Assembly (NCBI GenBank): GCA_001560895.1
Contig: CP014326.1
Span: 1,376,001 to 1,440,000, forward strand
Reading direction: 5' to 3'
Length of the DNA: 64,000 nucleotides
From: Streptococcus mitis
Lineage (GTDB): Bacteria; Bacillota; Bacilli; Lactobacillales; Streptococcaceae
The notes under the pieces: generated by a model
Databases searched by the model: none
Seen by the model: only the letters and a program-made list of their open reading frames with translations
What the model was told of the DNA's origin: nothing
Shown here: in pieces, positions 25,623-35,476 of the stretch
Numbering within the stretch: the first letter of the stretch is position 1
Layout of the letters: every line of letters begins with the position of its first letter
Position numbers and translations under genes: made by a program

Positions 25623-26342
25623 TTATTCTTTGTTTTCTTTGATTTCTGCCAGCATTTTTTCTTCTTCTGCTGTCAGTTGATAATTTTCTAACAAATCTGG
25701 TCTGCGCTCGTAGGTTTTCTTTAAACTCTCATACAATCGCCACTGACGAATCTTTTCATGGTGTCCACTCATCAGTACATCTGGGACAACCATGCCTCGA
25801 TAATCATAGGGACGTGTGTACTGGGGGTATTCAAGAAGGCCTGAAGAAAAACTATCATCTTGGTGGCTGGACTCCTTACCAATCACTTCTGGAATCAGGC
25901 GAACCGTCGCATCAATCATGGTCATGGCCGCCAATTCCCCACCAGTCAAGACATAGTCCCCCAAGGAAATCTCATCTGTCACCAAGGTCTTAATGCGCTC
26001 ATCATAGCCCTCATAGTGACCACAGATAAAGATCAGTTCCTCTTCTTTGGCCAAATCCTCAGCATAGGCCTGATCAAACTGCTTTCCAGCTGGATCTAGG
26101 AGAATGACGCGAGGATTTTTCTTTTCAATAGCATCAAAGGCATCGAAAATAGGTTGGGCTCGGAGCAACATCCCCTGACCGCCTCCGTAGGGCTCATCGT
26201 CGACATGGCGGGCCTTTTCAGCATATTCTCGAAAATTATGATACTGGATATCCAAGAGCCCTTTTTCACGTGCCTTTCCAACGATTGAGTGCTCTAGCGG
26301 AGAAAACATCTCTGGAAAAAGGGTTAAAATATCAATCTTCAT
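25623..26342 (-). CDS. trmD: tRNA (guanine37-N1)-methyltransferase
   Basis: A 239-residue SPOUT-family enzyme that methylates G37 next to the anticodon using S-adenosylmethionine. [13 protein letters not shown] at the start, [23 protein letters not shown] and knot motif [13 protein letters not shown] are all canonical. It overlaps rimM by 11 bases, the common rimM-trmD arrangement. Confidence 0.96.
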   Translation of the reverse strand: MKIDILTLFPEMFSPLEHSIVGKAREKGLLDIQYHNFREYAEKARHVDDEPYGGGQGMLLRAQPIFDAFDAIEKKNPRVILLDPAGKQFDQAYAEDLAKEEELIFICGHYEGYDERIKTLVTDEISLGDYVLTGGELAAMTMIDATVRLIPEVIGKESSHQDDSFSSGLLEYPQYTRPYDYRGMVVPDVLMSGHHEKIRQWRLYESLKKTYERRPDLLENYQLTAEEEKMLAEIKENKE

Positions 26343-26850
26343 CGTCTAACCCTTCTAAGATTTCCACATCGACGCGGTTATTCGGAATATCAACATTGAG
26401 AATCACTGGTGGGATGTAAGGCAATAACAAATCACGCTTGCCTTTTCGTTTGACCACCCAGACATCGTTAGCACCTGGTTGCAGGATTTCTTTGATGGTT
26501 CCAATCAAGTTATCCCCCTCATAGACTTCCAAACCGATAATCTCATGATAGTAGAACTCACCATCATCTAAATCGTTTAAATCTTCCTCAGCAACCTTGA
26601 GACTGTATCCTTTGTACTTTTCGATAGCGTTGATATGGTACATATCTTTGAATTTAATGATGTCAAAGTTCTTCTGTTTACGGTGGCTAGCAATAGTCAC
26701 TGTTTGAACAAACTGATCTTTTTCATCAAACAAGGCCAGCTCAGCCCCTTTTTTAAACCGTTCTTCTGCAAAATCCGTCACAGACAAGACTCGCATCTCA
26801 CCCTGTAACCCCTGCGTATTGACGATTTTCCCAACATTAAAGTAGTTCAT
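26332..26850 (-). CDS. rimM: Ribosome maturation factor RimM
   Basis: A 172-residue 30S assembly factor that binds S19. N-terminal RimM barrel ([21 protein letters not shown]) followed by a PRC-barrel domain ([22 protein letters not shown], from about residue 93). GGAGACA precedes the ATG. Co-transcribed with trmD. In most Firmicutes it lies just after rpsP-khpA; here an extra gene and a terminator intervene. Confidence 0.95.
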   Translation of the reverse strand: MNYFNVGKIVNTQGLQGEMRVLSVTDFAEERFKKGAELALFDEKDQFVQTVTIASHRKQKNFDIIKFKDMYHINAIEKYKGYSLKVAEEDLNDLDDGEFYYHEIIGLEVYEGDNLIGTIKEILQPGANDVWVVKRKGKRDLLLPYIPPVILNVDIPNNRVDVEILEGLDDED

Positions 26851-26936
26851 CTTGTCTCCTGTAGTCTATTTCTATCCTTTATTTTATCACGTTCCAGGGA
26901 TTTTCTCAAGTTAGAGGAAGATACATAGAGGAGTCG

Positions 26937-27488
26937 CTATAGTCCAAAAAGTGCTAATAGTTTCCTCTTTAATGTTAATTTATATTTGAAAGATGAGATA
27001 TTCACATTCCCATTATACATATTACTATAAAATGTATACTCGCCAATTTCACCCTGACTTGTTTTCCATTTCATTCTTAAACTAGGCATATTCTCTGGTA
27101 AATTTGTATGAATCAATAAGCATGTATAATTCTTTAAATTTTTAACTATATGCAGTTTATCATTATCAACTAAACGATTACTTTTTGAATCATAGATTAA
27201 TGAATAAAATTCTATAATTTCAATATCAACTTCCTTTGGATAAAAAATCAAATGGTGATAATGTTTATCATTTTCATCATGTTTAAACTCATATATATGA
27301 TGAAATCTCGTATGTAAGGAATCAAATTCGATTGGTTTAATTACCTGAATTTCGATATTATTGATATAGGCCTTATTCTGAAAACTAATTTTTAAAATTA
27401 CACCTATAAAAGTCGAAATCTGTAAAATTCGCAATAACCAATCAATGTACATTGCCCAATCTATGTTTAAAATAAAATCAATGTTCAT
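26937..27488 (-). CDS. Unknown membrane-anchored protein inserted between khpA and rimM
   Basis: About 183 residues from ATG 27488; an alternative TTG at 27521 would add 11. One predicted transmembrane helix near the N-terminus (about 15-40, IDWLLRILQISTFIGVILKISF) is followed by a cytoplasmic or surface domain rich in beta strands and aromatic residues, with a His-rich patch (HTRFHHIYEFKHDENDKHYHH). No known motif. Clearly more AT-rich than its neighbours, which suggests acquisition. It is bounded by the khpA terminator upstream and lacks a clear terminator of its own. Confidence 0.65.
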   Translation of the reverse strand: MNIDFILNIDWAMYIDWLLRILQISTFIGVILKISFQNKAYINNIEIQVIKPIEFDSLHTRFHHIYEFKHDENDKHYHHLIFYPKEVDIEIIEFYSLIYDSKSNRLVDNDKLHIVKNLKNYTCLLIHTNLPENMPSLRMKWKTSQGEIGEYTFYSNMYNGNVNISSFKYKLTLKRKLLALFGL

Positions 27489-27571
27489 TCTTTTCCAGTC
27501 CCCCTTCAAACATCTTTCCAAATCCCGATTATGCTGTTACTTGATAGATGCTATTTTACACTTCTCCACAC

Positions 27572-27600
27572 AAAAAAGCGAGACATTCATCCCGCCCTTC
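27572..27600 (-). terminator. Terminator of rpsP-khpA
   Basis: On the minus strand GCGGGA-TGAATG-TCTCGC, then TTTTTT, right after the khpA stop. It separates rpsP-khpA from the genes downstream. Confidence 0.85.
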
Positions 27601-27840
27601 TTATTTTTCGTCAATAACGATTCTTACTTTTTTGTCTTCAGTTGGGACAGAGTAGACAATCGTTCTTATCGCAGAAATAGTGCGACCCTTACGACCGATT
27701 ACACGACCCACATCACTTTGATCAAGATCCAAATGATATTCCAAAAATTCTGGTGTATCTTCAATCTTGATAGTTAAGGCATCTGGTTGTGAAATCAAGG
27801 GTTTCACAATCGCAATAATGAGATTTTCAATCGTATCCAT
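27601..27840 (-). CDS. khpA: KH-domain RNA-binding protein KhpA
   Basis: A 79-residue single KH domain with the GxxG loop in [15 protein letters not shown] (about 43-57). KhpA pairs with KhpB/EloR in pneumococci to regulate cell elongation and division through RNA binding (established for S. pneumoniae). It follows rpsP by 19 bases in the usual rpsP-khpA order. Confidence 0.94.
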   Translation of the reverse strand: MDTIENLIIAIVKPLISQPDALTIKIEDTPEFLEYHLDLDQSDVGRVIGRKGRTISAIRTIVYSVPTEDKKVRIVIDEK

Positions 27841-27859
27841 CTGTCAACCTACTTTAAAC

Positions 27860-28132
27860 TTATTTTGAGAATTTAGAATCGTGGAATTTTTTCAATACGC
27901 CTTCTTTTGAAAGGATGTTACGAACTGTATCTGAAGGTTGAGCTCCATCAGCCAACCATGCAAGAACACGGTCTTCTTTCAAAGTTACTTGGTTTTCAGC
28001 AACAAGTGGGTTGTAAGTTCCAACTGTTTCGATGAAACGTCCGTCACGTGGTGAACGTGAATCTGCTACGTTGATACGGTAGAAAGGTTTTTTCTTAGAA
28101 CCCATACGAGTCAAACGGATTTTAACTGCCAT
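27860..28132 (-). CDS. rpsP: 30S ribosomal protein S16
   Basis: A 90-residue basic ribosomal protein, [35 protein letters not shown], canonical for S16. First gene after the consensus promoter at 28197-28224; khpA follows. Confidence 0.97.
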   Translation of the reverse strand: MAVKIRLTRMGSKKKPFYRINVADSRSPRDGRFIETVGTYNPLVAENQVTLKEDRVLAWLADGAQPSDTVRNILSKEGVLKKFHDSKFSK

Positions 28133-28196
28133 TTTTAAAGTCTCTTTTCTTATTTTTTATTTCGGTGAAATAGCTGAGCTATTTAGCACATGTTCT

Positions 28197-28224
28197 ATTA
28201 TAGCAGATTTCTGACAGGTGTCAA
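28197..28224 (-). promoter_or_regulatory. Promoter of rpsP-khpA
   Basis: On the minus strand TTGACA (28219-28224), 16-base spacer with TGC, TATAAT (28197-28202). A strong consensus plus extended -10. Confidence 0.85.
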
Positions 28225-28308
28225 GAAAAAAACTTGACAGACTATAAAATTTTTAAAGCTTTTAGAAATTTGTTAGAATAGAAAATAAAAGTTTGAAAGA
28301 GGCTATCC

Positions 28309-28842
28309 GTGAATACTATTTTAGAAAAATTTTATAAAGACCACCAAGTCAGCCCCTTCATCTCTCCTGAACGAGATTTGGATGCTTGGCTCCTAAATCC
28401 CAAGCCCGTTCCCAAACGAAACATGGAACTATTAGCAGATGATTTACTAGCAGGTGATATCATTTTACTATGGAGAATCCAGTTTGGCACTTTTACCACC
28501 GAAACCTGGTTTCCTAAATACTTCGAGTACACTTATGGCATTGATGCCCCTAAACATATAAAAACTCTAGTAGAAAAAGGTTATGCTGTCATTGAAACAG
28601 CTTTTGATTCACTTGACCATCTGAATGCTACAATGAAAAAGAATATTTTGAAAAGCAAGGGAATTACGGGTCTTTCTAAGATGAAGGCTGCAGATCTAGA
28701 CCAAGCCCTTCATGACAACTTTTCAGAAGAAGAATTGGCAAGTCACTTTTCAATTCGTGGCTACAAATTGACTCCAAAGGGGGAGCAGCTACTAGAACAG
28801 TACCAGGAAATTATCGACCGTCATCCAAAGAAGAATCTCTAG
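28309..28842 (+). CDS. Conserved hypothetical protein, possible SAP-like helix pair
   Basis: A 177-residue cytoplasmic protein starting at GTG 28309, 7 bases after AGAGG. Residues about 109-135 (KKNILKSKGITGLSKMKAADLDQALHDN) resemble a SAP-type helix-extension-helix, sometimes a nucleic-acid-binding motif. The C-terminus looks like a winged-helix wing (RGYKLTPKGEQLLEQY). No enzymatic motifs. I do not recognise a characterised family. Monocistronic, divergent from rpsP. Confidence 0.7.
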   Translation: MNTILEKFYKDHQVSPFISPERDLDAWLLNPKPVPKRNMELLADDLLAGDIILLWRIQFGTFTTETWFPKYFEYTYGIDAPKHIKTLVEKGYAVIETAFDSLDHLNATMKKNILKSKGITGLSKMKAADLDQALHDNFSEEELASHFSIRGYKLTPKGEQLLEQYQEIIDRHPKKNL

Positions 28843-28892
28843 TCAAGAGACATTTTGGTTACTTTACTGTAAAACTACCTTGTCACTAATAT

Positions 28893-28921
28893 TTGAATTC
28901 CCCTTCCTTTTAGGGTACAAT
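28893..28921 (+). promoter_or_regulatory. Promoter of slrA
   Basis: TTGAAT (28893-28898), 17-base spacer, TACAAT (28916-28921), 29 bases upstream of the ATG. Confidence 0.75.
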
Positions 28922-28950
28922 GGTAGAAATGAATTTTTGAGAGGAACAGA

Positions 28951-29754
28951 ATGAAAAAACTAGCAACCCTTCTTTTACTGTCCACTGTAGCCCTAGCCGG
29001 ATGTAGCAGCATCCAACGTAGTCTGCGTGGCGATGATTATGTGGATTCCAGCCTTGCTGCTGAAGAAAGTTCTAAGGCTGCCGCCCAATCTGCCAAGGAC
29101 TTAAACGATGCTTTAACAAATGAGAATGCCAACTTCCCTCAACTTTCTAAGGAAATTTCCGAAGATGAAGCCGAAGTCATTCTCCACACAAGTCAGGGCG
29201 ACATCCGCATTAAACTCTTTCCTAAACTTGCTCCTCTAGCAGTTGAAAACTTCCTCACTCATGCCAAAGAAGGCTACTATAACGGGATTACCTTCCACCG
29301 TGTCATCGATGGCTTTATGGTCCAAACTGGAGATCCAAAAGGAGATGGTACAGGTGGTCAGTCTATCTGGCATGACAAGGATAAGACAAAAGACAAGGGA
29401 ACTGGTTTCAAAAATGAGATTACTCCTTATCTCTATAACATCCGTGGGGCTCTTGCGATGGCTAATACTGGTCAACCAAACACCAATGGTAGCCAGTTCT
29501 TCATCAACCAAAACTCTACAGATACCTCTGCTAAACTCCCTACAAGCAAGTATCCAAAGAAAATCATCGAAGCCTACAAAGAAGGTGGAAACCCTAGTCT
29601 AGATGGCAAGCACCCAGTCTTTGGCCAAGTCATTGACGGTATGGATGTTGTAGATAAGATTGCAAAAGCCGAAAAAAATGAGAAAGACAAACCAACTACT
29701 GCTATTACTATCGATAGCATCGAAGTGGTGAAAGACTACGATTTTAAATCTTAA
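28951..29754 (+). CDS. slrA: Peptidyl-prolyl isomerase lipoprotein (cyclophilin type), SlrA
   Basis: A 267-residue lipoprotein. Signal peptide with lipobox LAGC (Cys18), Ser/Ala-rich spacer, then a cyclophilin domain from about residue 70 (ITFHRVIDGFMVQTGDPKGDGTGGQSIW, GSQFFINQN, PVFGQVIDGMDVVDKI). It assists folding of exported proteins on the outer face of the membrane. Length and tail match pneumococcal SlrA. GAGAGGA precedes the ATG. Single gene with its own promoter and terminator. Confidence 0.93.
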   Translation: MKKLATLLLLSTVALAGCSSIQRSLRGDDYVDSSLAAEESSKAAAQSAKDLNDALTNENANFPQLSKEISEDEAEVILHTSQGDIRIKLFPKLAPLAVENFLTHAKEGYYNGITFHRVIDGFMVQTGDPKGDGTGGQSIWHDKDKTKDKGTGFKNEITPYLYNIRGALAMANTGQPNTNGSQFFINQNSTDTSAKLPTSKYPKKIIEAYKEGGNPSLDGKHPVFGQVIDGMDVVDKIAKAEKNEKDKPTTAITIDSIEVVKDYDFKS

Positions 29755-29763
29755 AAATCTAAA

Positions 29764-29795
29764 AAATACAGTACCCACATTCGGTACTGTATTTC
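29764..29795. terminator. Bidirectional terminator between slrA and the ABC-F gene
   Basis: AATACAGTACC pairs with GGTACTGTATT across a 7-base loop, flanked by A and T runs. Confidence 0.88.
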
Positions 29796-29808
29796 TTTTA
29801 TATTCATT

Positions 29809-31350
29809 TTAAGTTAGCTTGTTAAAATCCCAGATTTGGTCCATCCAACCTTCATAAAAGTCTGGTTCGTGGCAGACCATAAGAATAGACCCCTTGTATT
29901 CTTTAAGAGCGCGTTTGAGTTCATCCTTGGCATCCACATCCAGGTGGTTAGTCGGCTCGTCCAGCACTAAAACGTTGTTTTCACGATTCATCAAGAGACA
30001 GAAACGAACCTTGGCTTGTTCCCCACCTGACAAGACCTGAATTTGGCTTTCAATATGCTTGGTTGTCAAACCACAACGGGCAAGGGCTGCACGAACTTCT
30101 GCTTGGTTAAGTGCAGGAAAGGCATTCCAGACAGCCTCTAGTGGTGTTTGACGATTGCCTCCTTCTACTTCCTGCTCAAAGTAGCCAAGTTCTAGGTAGT
30201 CACCGCGTTCAACTTCCCCAGCGATTGGCGGGATAATTCCCAAAAGAGACTTCAAGAGAGTTGTTTTCCCGATACCATTTGCTCCGATAATGGCAACCTT
30301 TTGATTGCGTTCGAAGGTAAGATTTAAAGGCTTAGTAAGAGGTCGGTCATAACCAATCTGCAAATCCTTAGCTTGGAAGATAAAGCGCCCAGGTGTACGA
30401 GCTGGTTTAAAATCAAAGGATGGTTTTGGTTTCTCACTTTGCAGTTCGATAATATCCATCTTGTCGAGTTTCTTCTGACGAGACATGGCCATATTTCTGG
30501 TTGCAACACGCGCTTTATTACGAGCGACAAAGTCCTTGAGATCTGCAATCTCTTTCTGCTGACGTTCATAAGCTGCCTCCAACTGAGATTTCTTCATGGC
30601 ATAAACTTCTTGGAACTGGTAGTAGTCACCAGAGTAACGCGTCAACTGTTGATTTTCCACATGATAGACAATATTAATAACATCATTTAGGAATGGAATA
30701 TCGTGTGAAATGAGGACAAAGGCATTTTCATAGTTTTGGAGATAGCGCTTGAGCCAGTCAATATGCTCAGCATCCAAGTAGTTAGTCGGCTCATCCAAAA
30801 GCAAGATATCGGGCTTTTCAAGGAGGAGTTTGGCCAAAAGAACCTTGGTTCTTTGCCCACCTGACAAAGAAGTTACATCCGTATCCATGCCAAAGTCCAT
30901 GACACCAAGGGCACGCGCCACTTCATCAATCTTAGCATCTAAGGTATAGAAATCACGACTCTCCAGACGGTCTTGGAGTTCGCCAACTTCTTCCATGAGA
31001 GCATCAACATCCGCTCCGTCTTCAGCCATTTCCATATAGAGGTCATTGATACGGGCTTCAGCTTTGAATAGCTCATCAAAGGCTGTACGGAGAACATCAC
31101 GAACAGATTGGCCTTCAGCAAGGACTGAGTGTTGGTCCAGATAGCCAGCAGCCACATATTTAGACCACTCTACCTTTCCTTCATCTGGCAACATCTTACC
31201 AGTCACAATACTCATAAAGGTTGATTTCCCTTCACCATTGGCACCGACTAGACCGATATGTTCTCCCTTGAGGAGACGGAAGGACACATCTTCAAAAATT
31301 GCACGGTCACCAAAACCGTGACTCAGATTTTTAACTTCTAAAATACTCAT
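29809..31350 (-). CDS. ABC-F family ribosome-associated ATPase
   Basis: A 513-residue protein with two ABC domains and no membrane segments. Walker A GANGEGKST (about 37) and GANGIGKTT (about 355), signatures LSGGQRTKV and LSGGEQAKV, Walker B LLLDEPTNYLD and LVLDEPTNHLD. The linker between the domains is charged and helical, as in ABC-F proteins that act at the ribosomal E site. Closest in style to YbiT-like housekeeping ABC-Fs; nothing points to drug resistance. It starts 1 base after the VanZ-like gene stop. Confidence 0.93.
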   Translation of the reverse strand: MSILEVKNLSHGFGDRAIFEDVSFRLLKGEHIGLVGANGEGKSTFMSIVTGKMLPDEGKVEWSKYVAAGYLDQHSVLAEGQSVRDVLRTAFDELFKAEARINDLYMEMAEDGADVDALMEEVGELQDRLESRDFYTLDAKIDEVARALGVMDFGMDTDVTSLSGGQRTKVLLAKLLLEKPDILLLDEPTNYLDAEHIDWLKRYLQNYENAFVLISHDIPFLNDVINIVYHVENQQLTRYSGDYYQFQEVYAMKKSQLEAAYERQQKEIADLKDFVARNKARVATRNMAMSRQKKLDKMDIIELQSEKPKPSFDFKPARTPGRFIFQAKDLQIGYDRPLTKPLNLTFERNQKVAIIGANGIGKTTLLKSLLGIIPPIAGEVERGDYLELGYFEQEVEGGNRQTPLEAVWNAFPALNQAEVRAALARCGLTTKHIESQIQVLSGGEQAKVRFCLLMNRENNVLVLDEPTNHLDVDAKDELKRALKEYKGSILMVCHEPDFYEGWMDQIWDFNKLT

Positions 31351-31351
31351 T

Positions 31352-31834
31352 TTAATTCCTTATCTTGTTTTTATGTAATTGTTTATAGAGGAGCCAAGCC
31401 AAATAGCCACCCAAGGTATTGGTCCACAAATCATCAATCTCAAAGACGCGATTGAAATCAAAGAAAAAATCTAAGACTAACTGCGTACACTCAATTCCAA
31501 GACTCACTAGAAAACTGAAAAAAAGAACTCTTTTTGTTTTCCTTAAATTTGGAAAGAGATAAAGGAGTTGGAAAATCAGAGGAAAAAGCAAGAAGACATT
31601 GAGGATATTTTGTAAAAAAATCCAATATAATTGTCCCATATCACCCACTTCACCCAGTTTCCAAAGAGAATTGAAAGGAGTCAAAAGAAAAACCAGGCGA
31701 TCAAGATGCTGAATACCTGGAGTTTCCACTCCCACGGGAGAATGTTCTTGAGGAGTAAAACAAAAGTAGACGATACAAATGGTATAGAAAATGACTCCCA
31801 AGACCAAAATATGATTATGAGTTTTCTTCATCAT
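31352..31834 (-). CDS. VanZ-like membrane protein
   Basis: A 160-residue protein with about four transmembrane helices. VanZ marks: PFNSLW in the first loop, LFFSFLVSLGIECTQLVLDFFFDFNRVFEIDDLWTNTLGGYLAWLL (about 103-148) with the conserved E/D and TNTLGG. VanZ homologues affect teicoplanin susceptibility in enterococci, but the molecular role is unclear. Its start overlaps the rlmN stop by 1 base, so it is translationally coupled. Confidence 0.88.
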   Translation of the reverse strand: MMKKTHNHILVLGVIFYTICIVYFCFTPQEHSPVGVETPGIQHLDRLVFLLTPFNSLWKLGEVGDMGQLYWIFLQNILNVFLLFPLIFQLLYLFPNLRKTKRVLFFSFLVSLGIECTQLVLDFFFDFNRVFEIDDLWTNTLGGYLAWLLYKQLHKNKIRN

Positions 31835-32919
31835 TAAGGATTGACTGCTGCGACTGCTTTCTGGCGGTCACGTTTCATTGTATTAGAACGCAATTGTCCA
31901 CAAGCTGCATCAATATCAGTTCCATGCTCTTGACGAACAACACAGTTAACCCCTTTTTTCTTAAGCGTATCATAGAAGGCCATGACGCGCTCTTTAGGAC
32001 TACGGCTATATTGGTCATGCTCACTAACTGGGTTATAAGGAATCAAATTTACATAAGACAATTTCTTGATGTTTTTGAGCAATTCAGCCAATTCCAAGGC
32101 TTGTTCAACACCATCGTTAACTTCATTGAGCATGATATATTCAAAGGTTACACGACGGTTTGTTGTTTCTATATAATACTCAATAGCTGCAAAGAGTTTT
32201 TCAATCGGAAAGGCACGGTTAATCTTCATGATGCTTGAGCGCAATTCATTGTTTGGTGCGTGAAGGGAAACGGCAAGATTGACCTGAACTCCTTCATTAG
32301 CAAAATCACGAATTTTATGGGCCAAACCTGAAGTTGAAACCGTGATGTGACGAGCTCCGATTGCCATTCCCTTATCATCATTGATAGTACGAACGAAATT
32401 CAAGACATTGTTGTAGTTATCAAATGGTTCACCGATTCCCATGACAACAATATGGCTGACACGTTCGTCCTGACCACGCTCATCAAAGTATTTCTGAACC
32501 AACATGATTTGCGCTACGATTTCCCCATTATTGAGGTCGCGTTGTTTCTTGATCAAACCAGAGGCACAGAAGGTACAACCGATATTACAGCCGACCTGAG
32601 TGGTTACACAGACTGACAAACCATAGTGCTGACGCATGAGTACAGTCTCAATCAACATACCGTCAGGCAATTCAAAGAGATATTTGACAGTACCATCAGC
32701 AGACTCTTGAACGATTCGCTGTTTCAAGGGATTGACCACAAACTGGTCATTGAGCTTAGCAATCAAATCCTTGGAAAGGTTGGTCATTTCTTCAAATGAC
32801 TGCACACGTTTACGGTAGAGCCATTCCCAGATTTGATCTGCACGGAATTTCTTTTCTCCCTGCTCCAATACCCATTCCTGCATGGTTTGACGTGTTAAAC
32901 TATAAATTGACGGTTTCAT
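31834..32919 (-). CDS. rlmN: 23S rRNA (A2503-C2)/tRNA (A37-C2) methyltransferase RlmN
   Basis: A 361-residue radical SAM enzyme. The 4Fe-4S motif CNIGCTFC (about 110-117), [12 protein letters not shown] for SAM, and the C-terminal AACGQL with the methyl-carrying Cys are present. The Cfr-type substitutions are not evident, so this is the housekeeping enzyme. Head of a yutD-rlmN-vanZ-ABC-F gene series on the minus strand. Confidence 0.95.
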   Translation of the reverse strand: MKPSIYSLTRQTMQEWVLEQGEKKFRADQIWEWLYRKRVQSFEEMTNLSKDLIAKLNDQFVVNPLKQRIVQESADGTVKYLFELPDGMLIETVLMRQHYGLSVCVTTQVGCNIGCTFCASGLIKKQRDLNNGEIVAQIMLVQKYFDERGQDERVSHIVVMGIGEPFDNYNNVLNFVRTINDDKGMAIGARHITVSTSGLAHKIRDFANEGVQVNLAVSLHAPNNELRSSIMKINRAFPIEKLFAAIEYYIETTNRRVTFEYIMLNEVNDGVEQALELAELLKNIKKLSYVNLIPYNPVSEHDQYSRSPKERVMAFYDTLKKKGVNCVVRQEHGTDIDAACGQLRSNTMKRDRQKAVAAVNP

Positions 32920-32939
32920 TTCTTCTCCTTATTCTCTAC

Positions 32940-33470
32940 TCACTTCTGACGAATGACAAAATGACGTTGTCCCTTGTCCTCTTTCTGAGAATACTGGTCT
33001 TTCTGACGACGTCTATTTTTCTTATCTGCATTCGGTTTTCGTTTGGTTTGGGCCTGTTTCTTCCCTTTTCTAGAAGGCGTTTCTTCTTCCTTCTTACGCA
33101 TTTTCTTGTCAAATGATGCTCGCTTAGGGGCTTCATTTTCTAGAACAAAATAGGCACAACCATAACTACAATACTCTAAAAGATAGTCTTGTAAACGACT
33201 GATTTTTTCCAGATTTTCTTCTGTTCGGTCATCCTTGTAAAAACCTCGTAGGCGAAGCTGTTCATTACTCCAGTCCCCAACGATATAATCAAACTTGGTT
33301 AAGACTTCTGAAAAACGCTGATTAAAAGCCGTCTCATCAAAGGCATCCTTGATATTTTCAACCAAGGAAAAAGCTATCCCTTCCGTTTCGACCTTGTCCC
33401 CATGTAAATGAAACTCAGGACCAGGAAACTTGTTATAGTTGTATAATTCAGGTGCAATTTCTTTTCGCAT
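32940..33470 (-). CDS. YutD family protein
   Basis: A 176-residue protein. The first ~120 residues match YutD (NYNKFPGPEFHLHGDKVETEGIAFSLVENIKDAFDETAFNQRFSEVLTKFDYIVGDWS...). The last ~55 residues are a low-complexity, very basic tail (KKMRKKEEETPSRKGKKQ...RRRQKD), which suggests nucleic-acid or ribosome contact. Function is unknown. It precedes rlmN by 20 bases. Confidence 0.88.
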   Translation of the reverse strand: MRKEIAPELYNYNKFPGPEFHLHGDKVETEGIAFSLVENIKDAFDETAFNQRFSEVLTKFDYIVGDWSNEQLRLRGFYKDDRTEENLEKISRLQDYLLEYCSYGCAYFVLENEAPKRASFDKKMRKKEEETPSRKGKKQAQTKRKPNADKKNRRRQKDQYSQKEDKGQRHFVIRQK

Positions 33471-33548
33471 AGATATCCTTTTTCCACGATTACTTAATAC
33501 TTTATTCTACCATAATTTCTAGCACTTAGCACGTTTCTCATAAAAATG

Positions 33549-33575
33549 AAAAAAGTCTGACGATTTTGTCAGACT
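33549..33575 (-). terminator. Terminator of sodA
   Basis: Perfect 8-bp stem AGTCTGAC/GTCAGACT with a 6-base loop; on the minus strand it is followed by TTTTTTCATTTTT. Confidence 0.9.
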
Positions 33576-33626
33576 CGAATCATATAACCTAAAAAAGAGA
33601 AGAACAATTCTTCCCTCCATATACCA

Positions 33627-34232
33627 TTATTTAGCAGCTGCGTACAATTCATCTACTTTGTTCCAGTTGATCACTGAGAAGAAAGCTTTGATGTAGTCAG
33701 GACGCACGTTGCGGTATTTCACATAGTAAGCATGTTCCCAAACATCCAAGCCCAAGATTGGTTTTTTACCTTCTGAGATTGGTGTGTCTTGGTTTGCTGT
33801 TGAAGTCACTTCAAGTTTACCTTCTTTGTTAACAACCAGCCATGCCCATCCAGAACCGAATCGAGTTGTTGCTGCTGCAGTGAAGGCTGCTTGGAAGTCT
33901 TCAAATGAACCAAATGTTGCATCGATTGCTGCTGCAAGTTCTGCTGATGGAGCTGTTTTTTCAGGAGTCATCAATTCCCAGAAAAGAGCGTGGTTCAAGT
34001 GTCCACCACCATTGTTGATAAGTGCTTGACGGATATCAGCTGGGATAGATTCTACATCAGCAAGCAAGGCTTCAAGGTCTTCACCGATTTCAGGGTGTTT
34101 TTCAAGAGCTGCATTAGCATTGTTGACATAAGTTTGATGGTGTTTGTCATGGTGCAAGTGCATTGTTTCTGCATCGATGTATGGTTCCAAAGCGTCGTAT
34201 GCATATGGAAGATCTGGTAAGATAATAGCCAT
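33627..34232 (-). CDS. sodA: Manganese superoxide dismutase
   Basis: A 201-residue Mn/Fe-family superoxide dismutase. Metal ligands sit in [13 protein letters not shown] (His27 region), [13 protein letters not shown], and [13 protein letters not shown] (Asp/His). GGSGWAW-like [10 protein letters not shown] is present. Length is typical. The main oxidative-stress enzyme of H2O2-producing streptococci. It has its own promoter and terminator. Confidence 0.96.
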   Translation of the reverse strand: MAIILPDLPYAYDALEPYIDAETMHLHHDKHHQTYVNNANAALEKHPEIGEDLEALLADVESIPADIRQALINNGGGHLNHALFWELMTPEKTAPSAELAAAIDATFGSFEDFQAAFTAAATTRFGSGWAWLVVNKEGKLEVTSTANQDTPISEGKKPILGLDVWEHAYYVKYRNVRPDYIKAFFSVINWNKVDELYAAAK

Positions 34233-34263
34233 CTGTAATACCTCTTTTTCTTTCTATATGAAA

Positions 34264-34292
34264 ATGATAACGCAAACATTCACTTTTTTCAA
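34264..34292 (-). promoter_or_regulatory. Promoter of sodA
   Basis: On the minus strand TTGAAA (34287-34292), 17-base spacer, TATCAT (34264-34269), 31 bases upstream of the ATG. Confidence 0.75.
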
Positions 34293-34360
34293 GTTTTTTG
34301 CTTATAGATGAAGAAATCACTGAGATACTTTCGAATAGAATAAGCAAATCAACAAGAAAC

Positions 34361-34394
34361 CCACGACAAGATAATCCTGACGCGGGTTGTAGTT
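34361..34394 (-). terminator. Probable terminator of holA
   Basis: On the minus strand AACCCGCG pairs with CGTGGGTT (one G-U pair) across a 14-base loop, with only a modest T tail (TCTTGTTGATTT). It follows the holA stop by about 12 bases. Confidence 0.55.
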
Positions 34395-34405
34395 TCAAAA
34401 AAGTA

Positions 34406-35443
34406 TCAATTGACCTGATTAGCAATCTGTAGGAGTGCCTTTTCAAAAAGGAAACCTTTTTCATAAAGACCTGTCTTAATCTGATAGTCTGTCTCAATCA
34501 AATAGGAAATAGCTTGCTTCAAAAAGCTCAAGGAAAGTCCTCGCGAATCTCTCAGCGCAAACTTGATTTGATAGGGATTGGGAGTGCGTCCCAGATAACT
34601 ACCTAAACTACTTGCAATCTGCGCTTCTGTTTGGCCAGACTCCACCAAAATTTTCACCTGAGTAAAAGTCCGAAATTGTCCTAGCATGACTGCAATCAAC
34701 TTGATTTCGTCTTCCCCTTGCAAGGTCAAGTCTCTAACCAAGTCGCGCGCCTGGTCCATCTTTTTAGTCAGAATAAACTGAGTTAAATCAAAAATATTGT
34801 CCTGCAAGGTCTTGGGAATAGCATTGACAATATCCTCTTCCTCGATAACAGAATCCGCCTTATAGGACTGTAAAAAGAGGAGATTTTTCTGGATTTCGCT
34901 AAATTGAAAACCAGATTTGATAAGTAGATTTTCAAAGGATTGCCCCAAAAACTGCAGACCTTGTTTCTGGCTCCACTTTTGGAAATACTGGCGCAGTTCT
35001 TGTTCTTTGGCTTCTACTGCATCAAAAACCTTGGCATCACGCTTAAGTAATTTAACCAACCGTCTCTTGCTATCCAGTTTTCCTTCCGCAAAGATCAACA
35101 ACTTGGTTGTTGGCGAAGGATTGTCAAGGTATTCCTCAAACGACTTAAGCTCATCATCTGTTAAAAAGCGTTTCTTGGCTGTTGTCATATCGACAAAATG
35201 ATCCAATATCACGATTTTCTCATCCGCAAAGAAAGGAAGACTGACTAACTCCAGCTCCACATCCTTGTAAACTACTTCTTTCATATCAAAGTAGGCAAAG
35301 TTGAGGTCAGCAGAATCATAACCAATCTGTTTCAACACTTGACTCTTCATCACTTCAAACTGGCCCTGATCTGTCCCTGTAAAAAGGCTCAGGTTCGATA
35401 AATTTGCTAAAGTCAACTTCTGACTTTCTTCAATGGCTAGCAT
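34406..35443 (-). CDS. holA: DNA polymerase III subunit delta
   Basis: A 345-residue clamp-loader subunit that opens the sliding clamp. Family marks: NLSLFTGTDQGQFE near the start, LPFFADEKIVILDHF, KLLIFAEGKLDSKRRLVKLLK and a C-terminal helical collar (LLAIQFRT-like IAVMLGQFRTFTQVK, GLSLSFLKQAISYLIETDYQIKTG). Full length. It lies 33 bases downstream of pyrDA on the same strand. Confidence 0.93.
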   Translation of the reverse strand: MLAIEESQKLTLANLSNLSLFTGTDQGQFEVMKSQVLKQIGYDSADLNFAYFDMKEVVYKDVELELVSLPFFADEKIVILDHFVDMTTAKKRFLTDDELKSFEEYLDNPSPTTKLLIFAEGKLDSKRRLVKLLKRDAKVFDAVEAKEQELRQYFQKWSQKQGLQFLGQSFENLLIKSGFQFSEIQKNLLFLQSYKADSVIEEEDIVNAIPKTLQDNIFDLTQFILTKKMDQARDLVRDLTLQGEDEIKLIAVMLGQFRTFTQVKILVESGQTEAQIASSLGSYLGRTPNPYQIKFALRDSRGLSLSFLKQAISYLIETDYQIKTGLYEKGFLFEKALLQIANQVN

Positions 35444-35476
35444 CCTCTCTCCTTTCTTCTGATTTTTCGATTTAAT

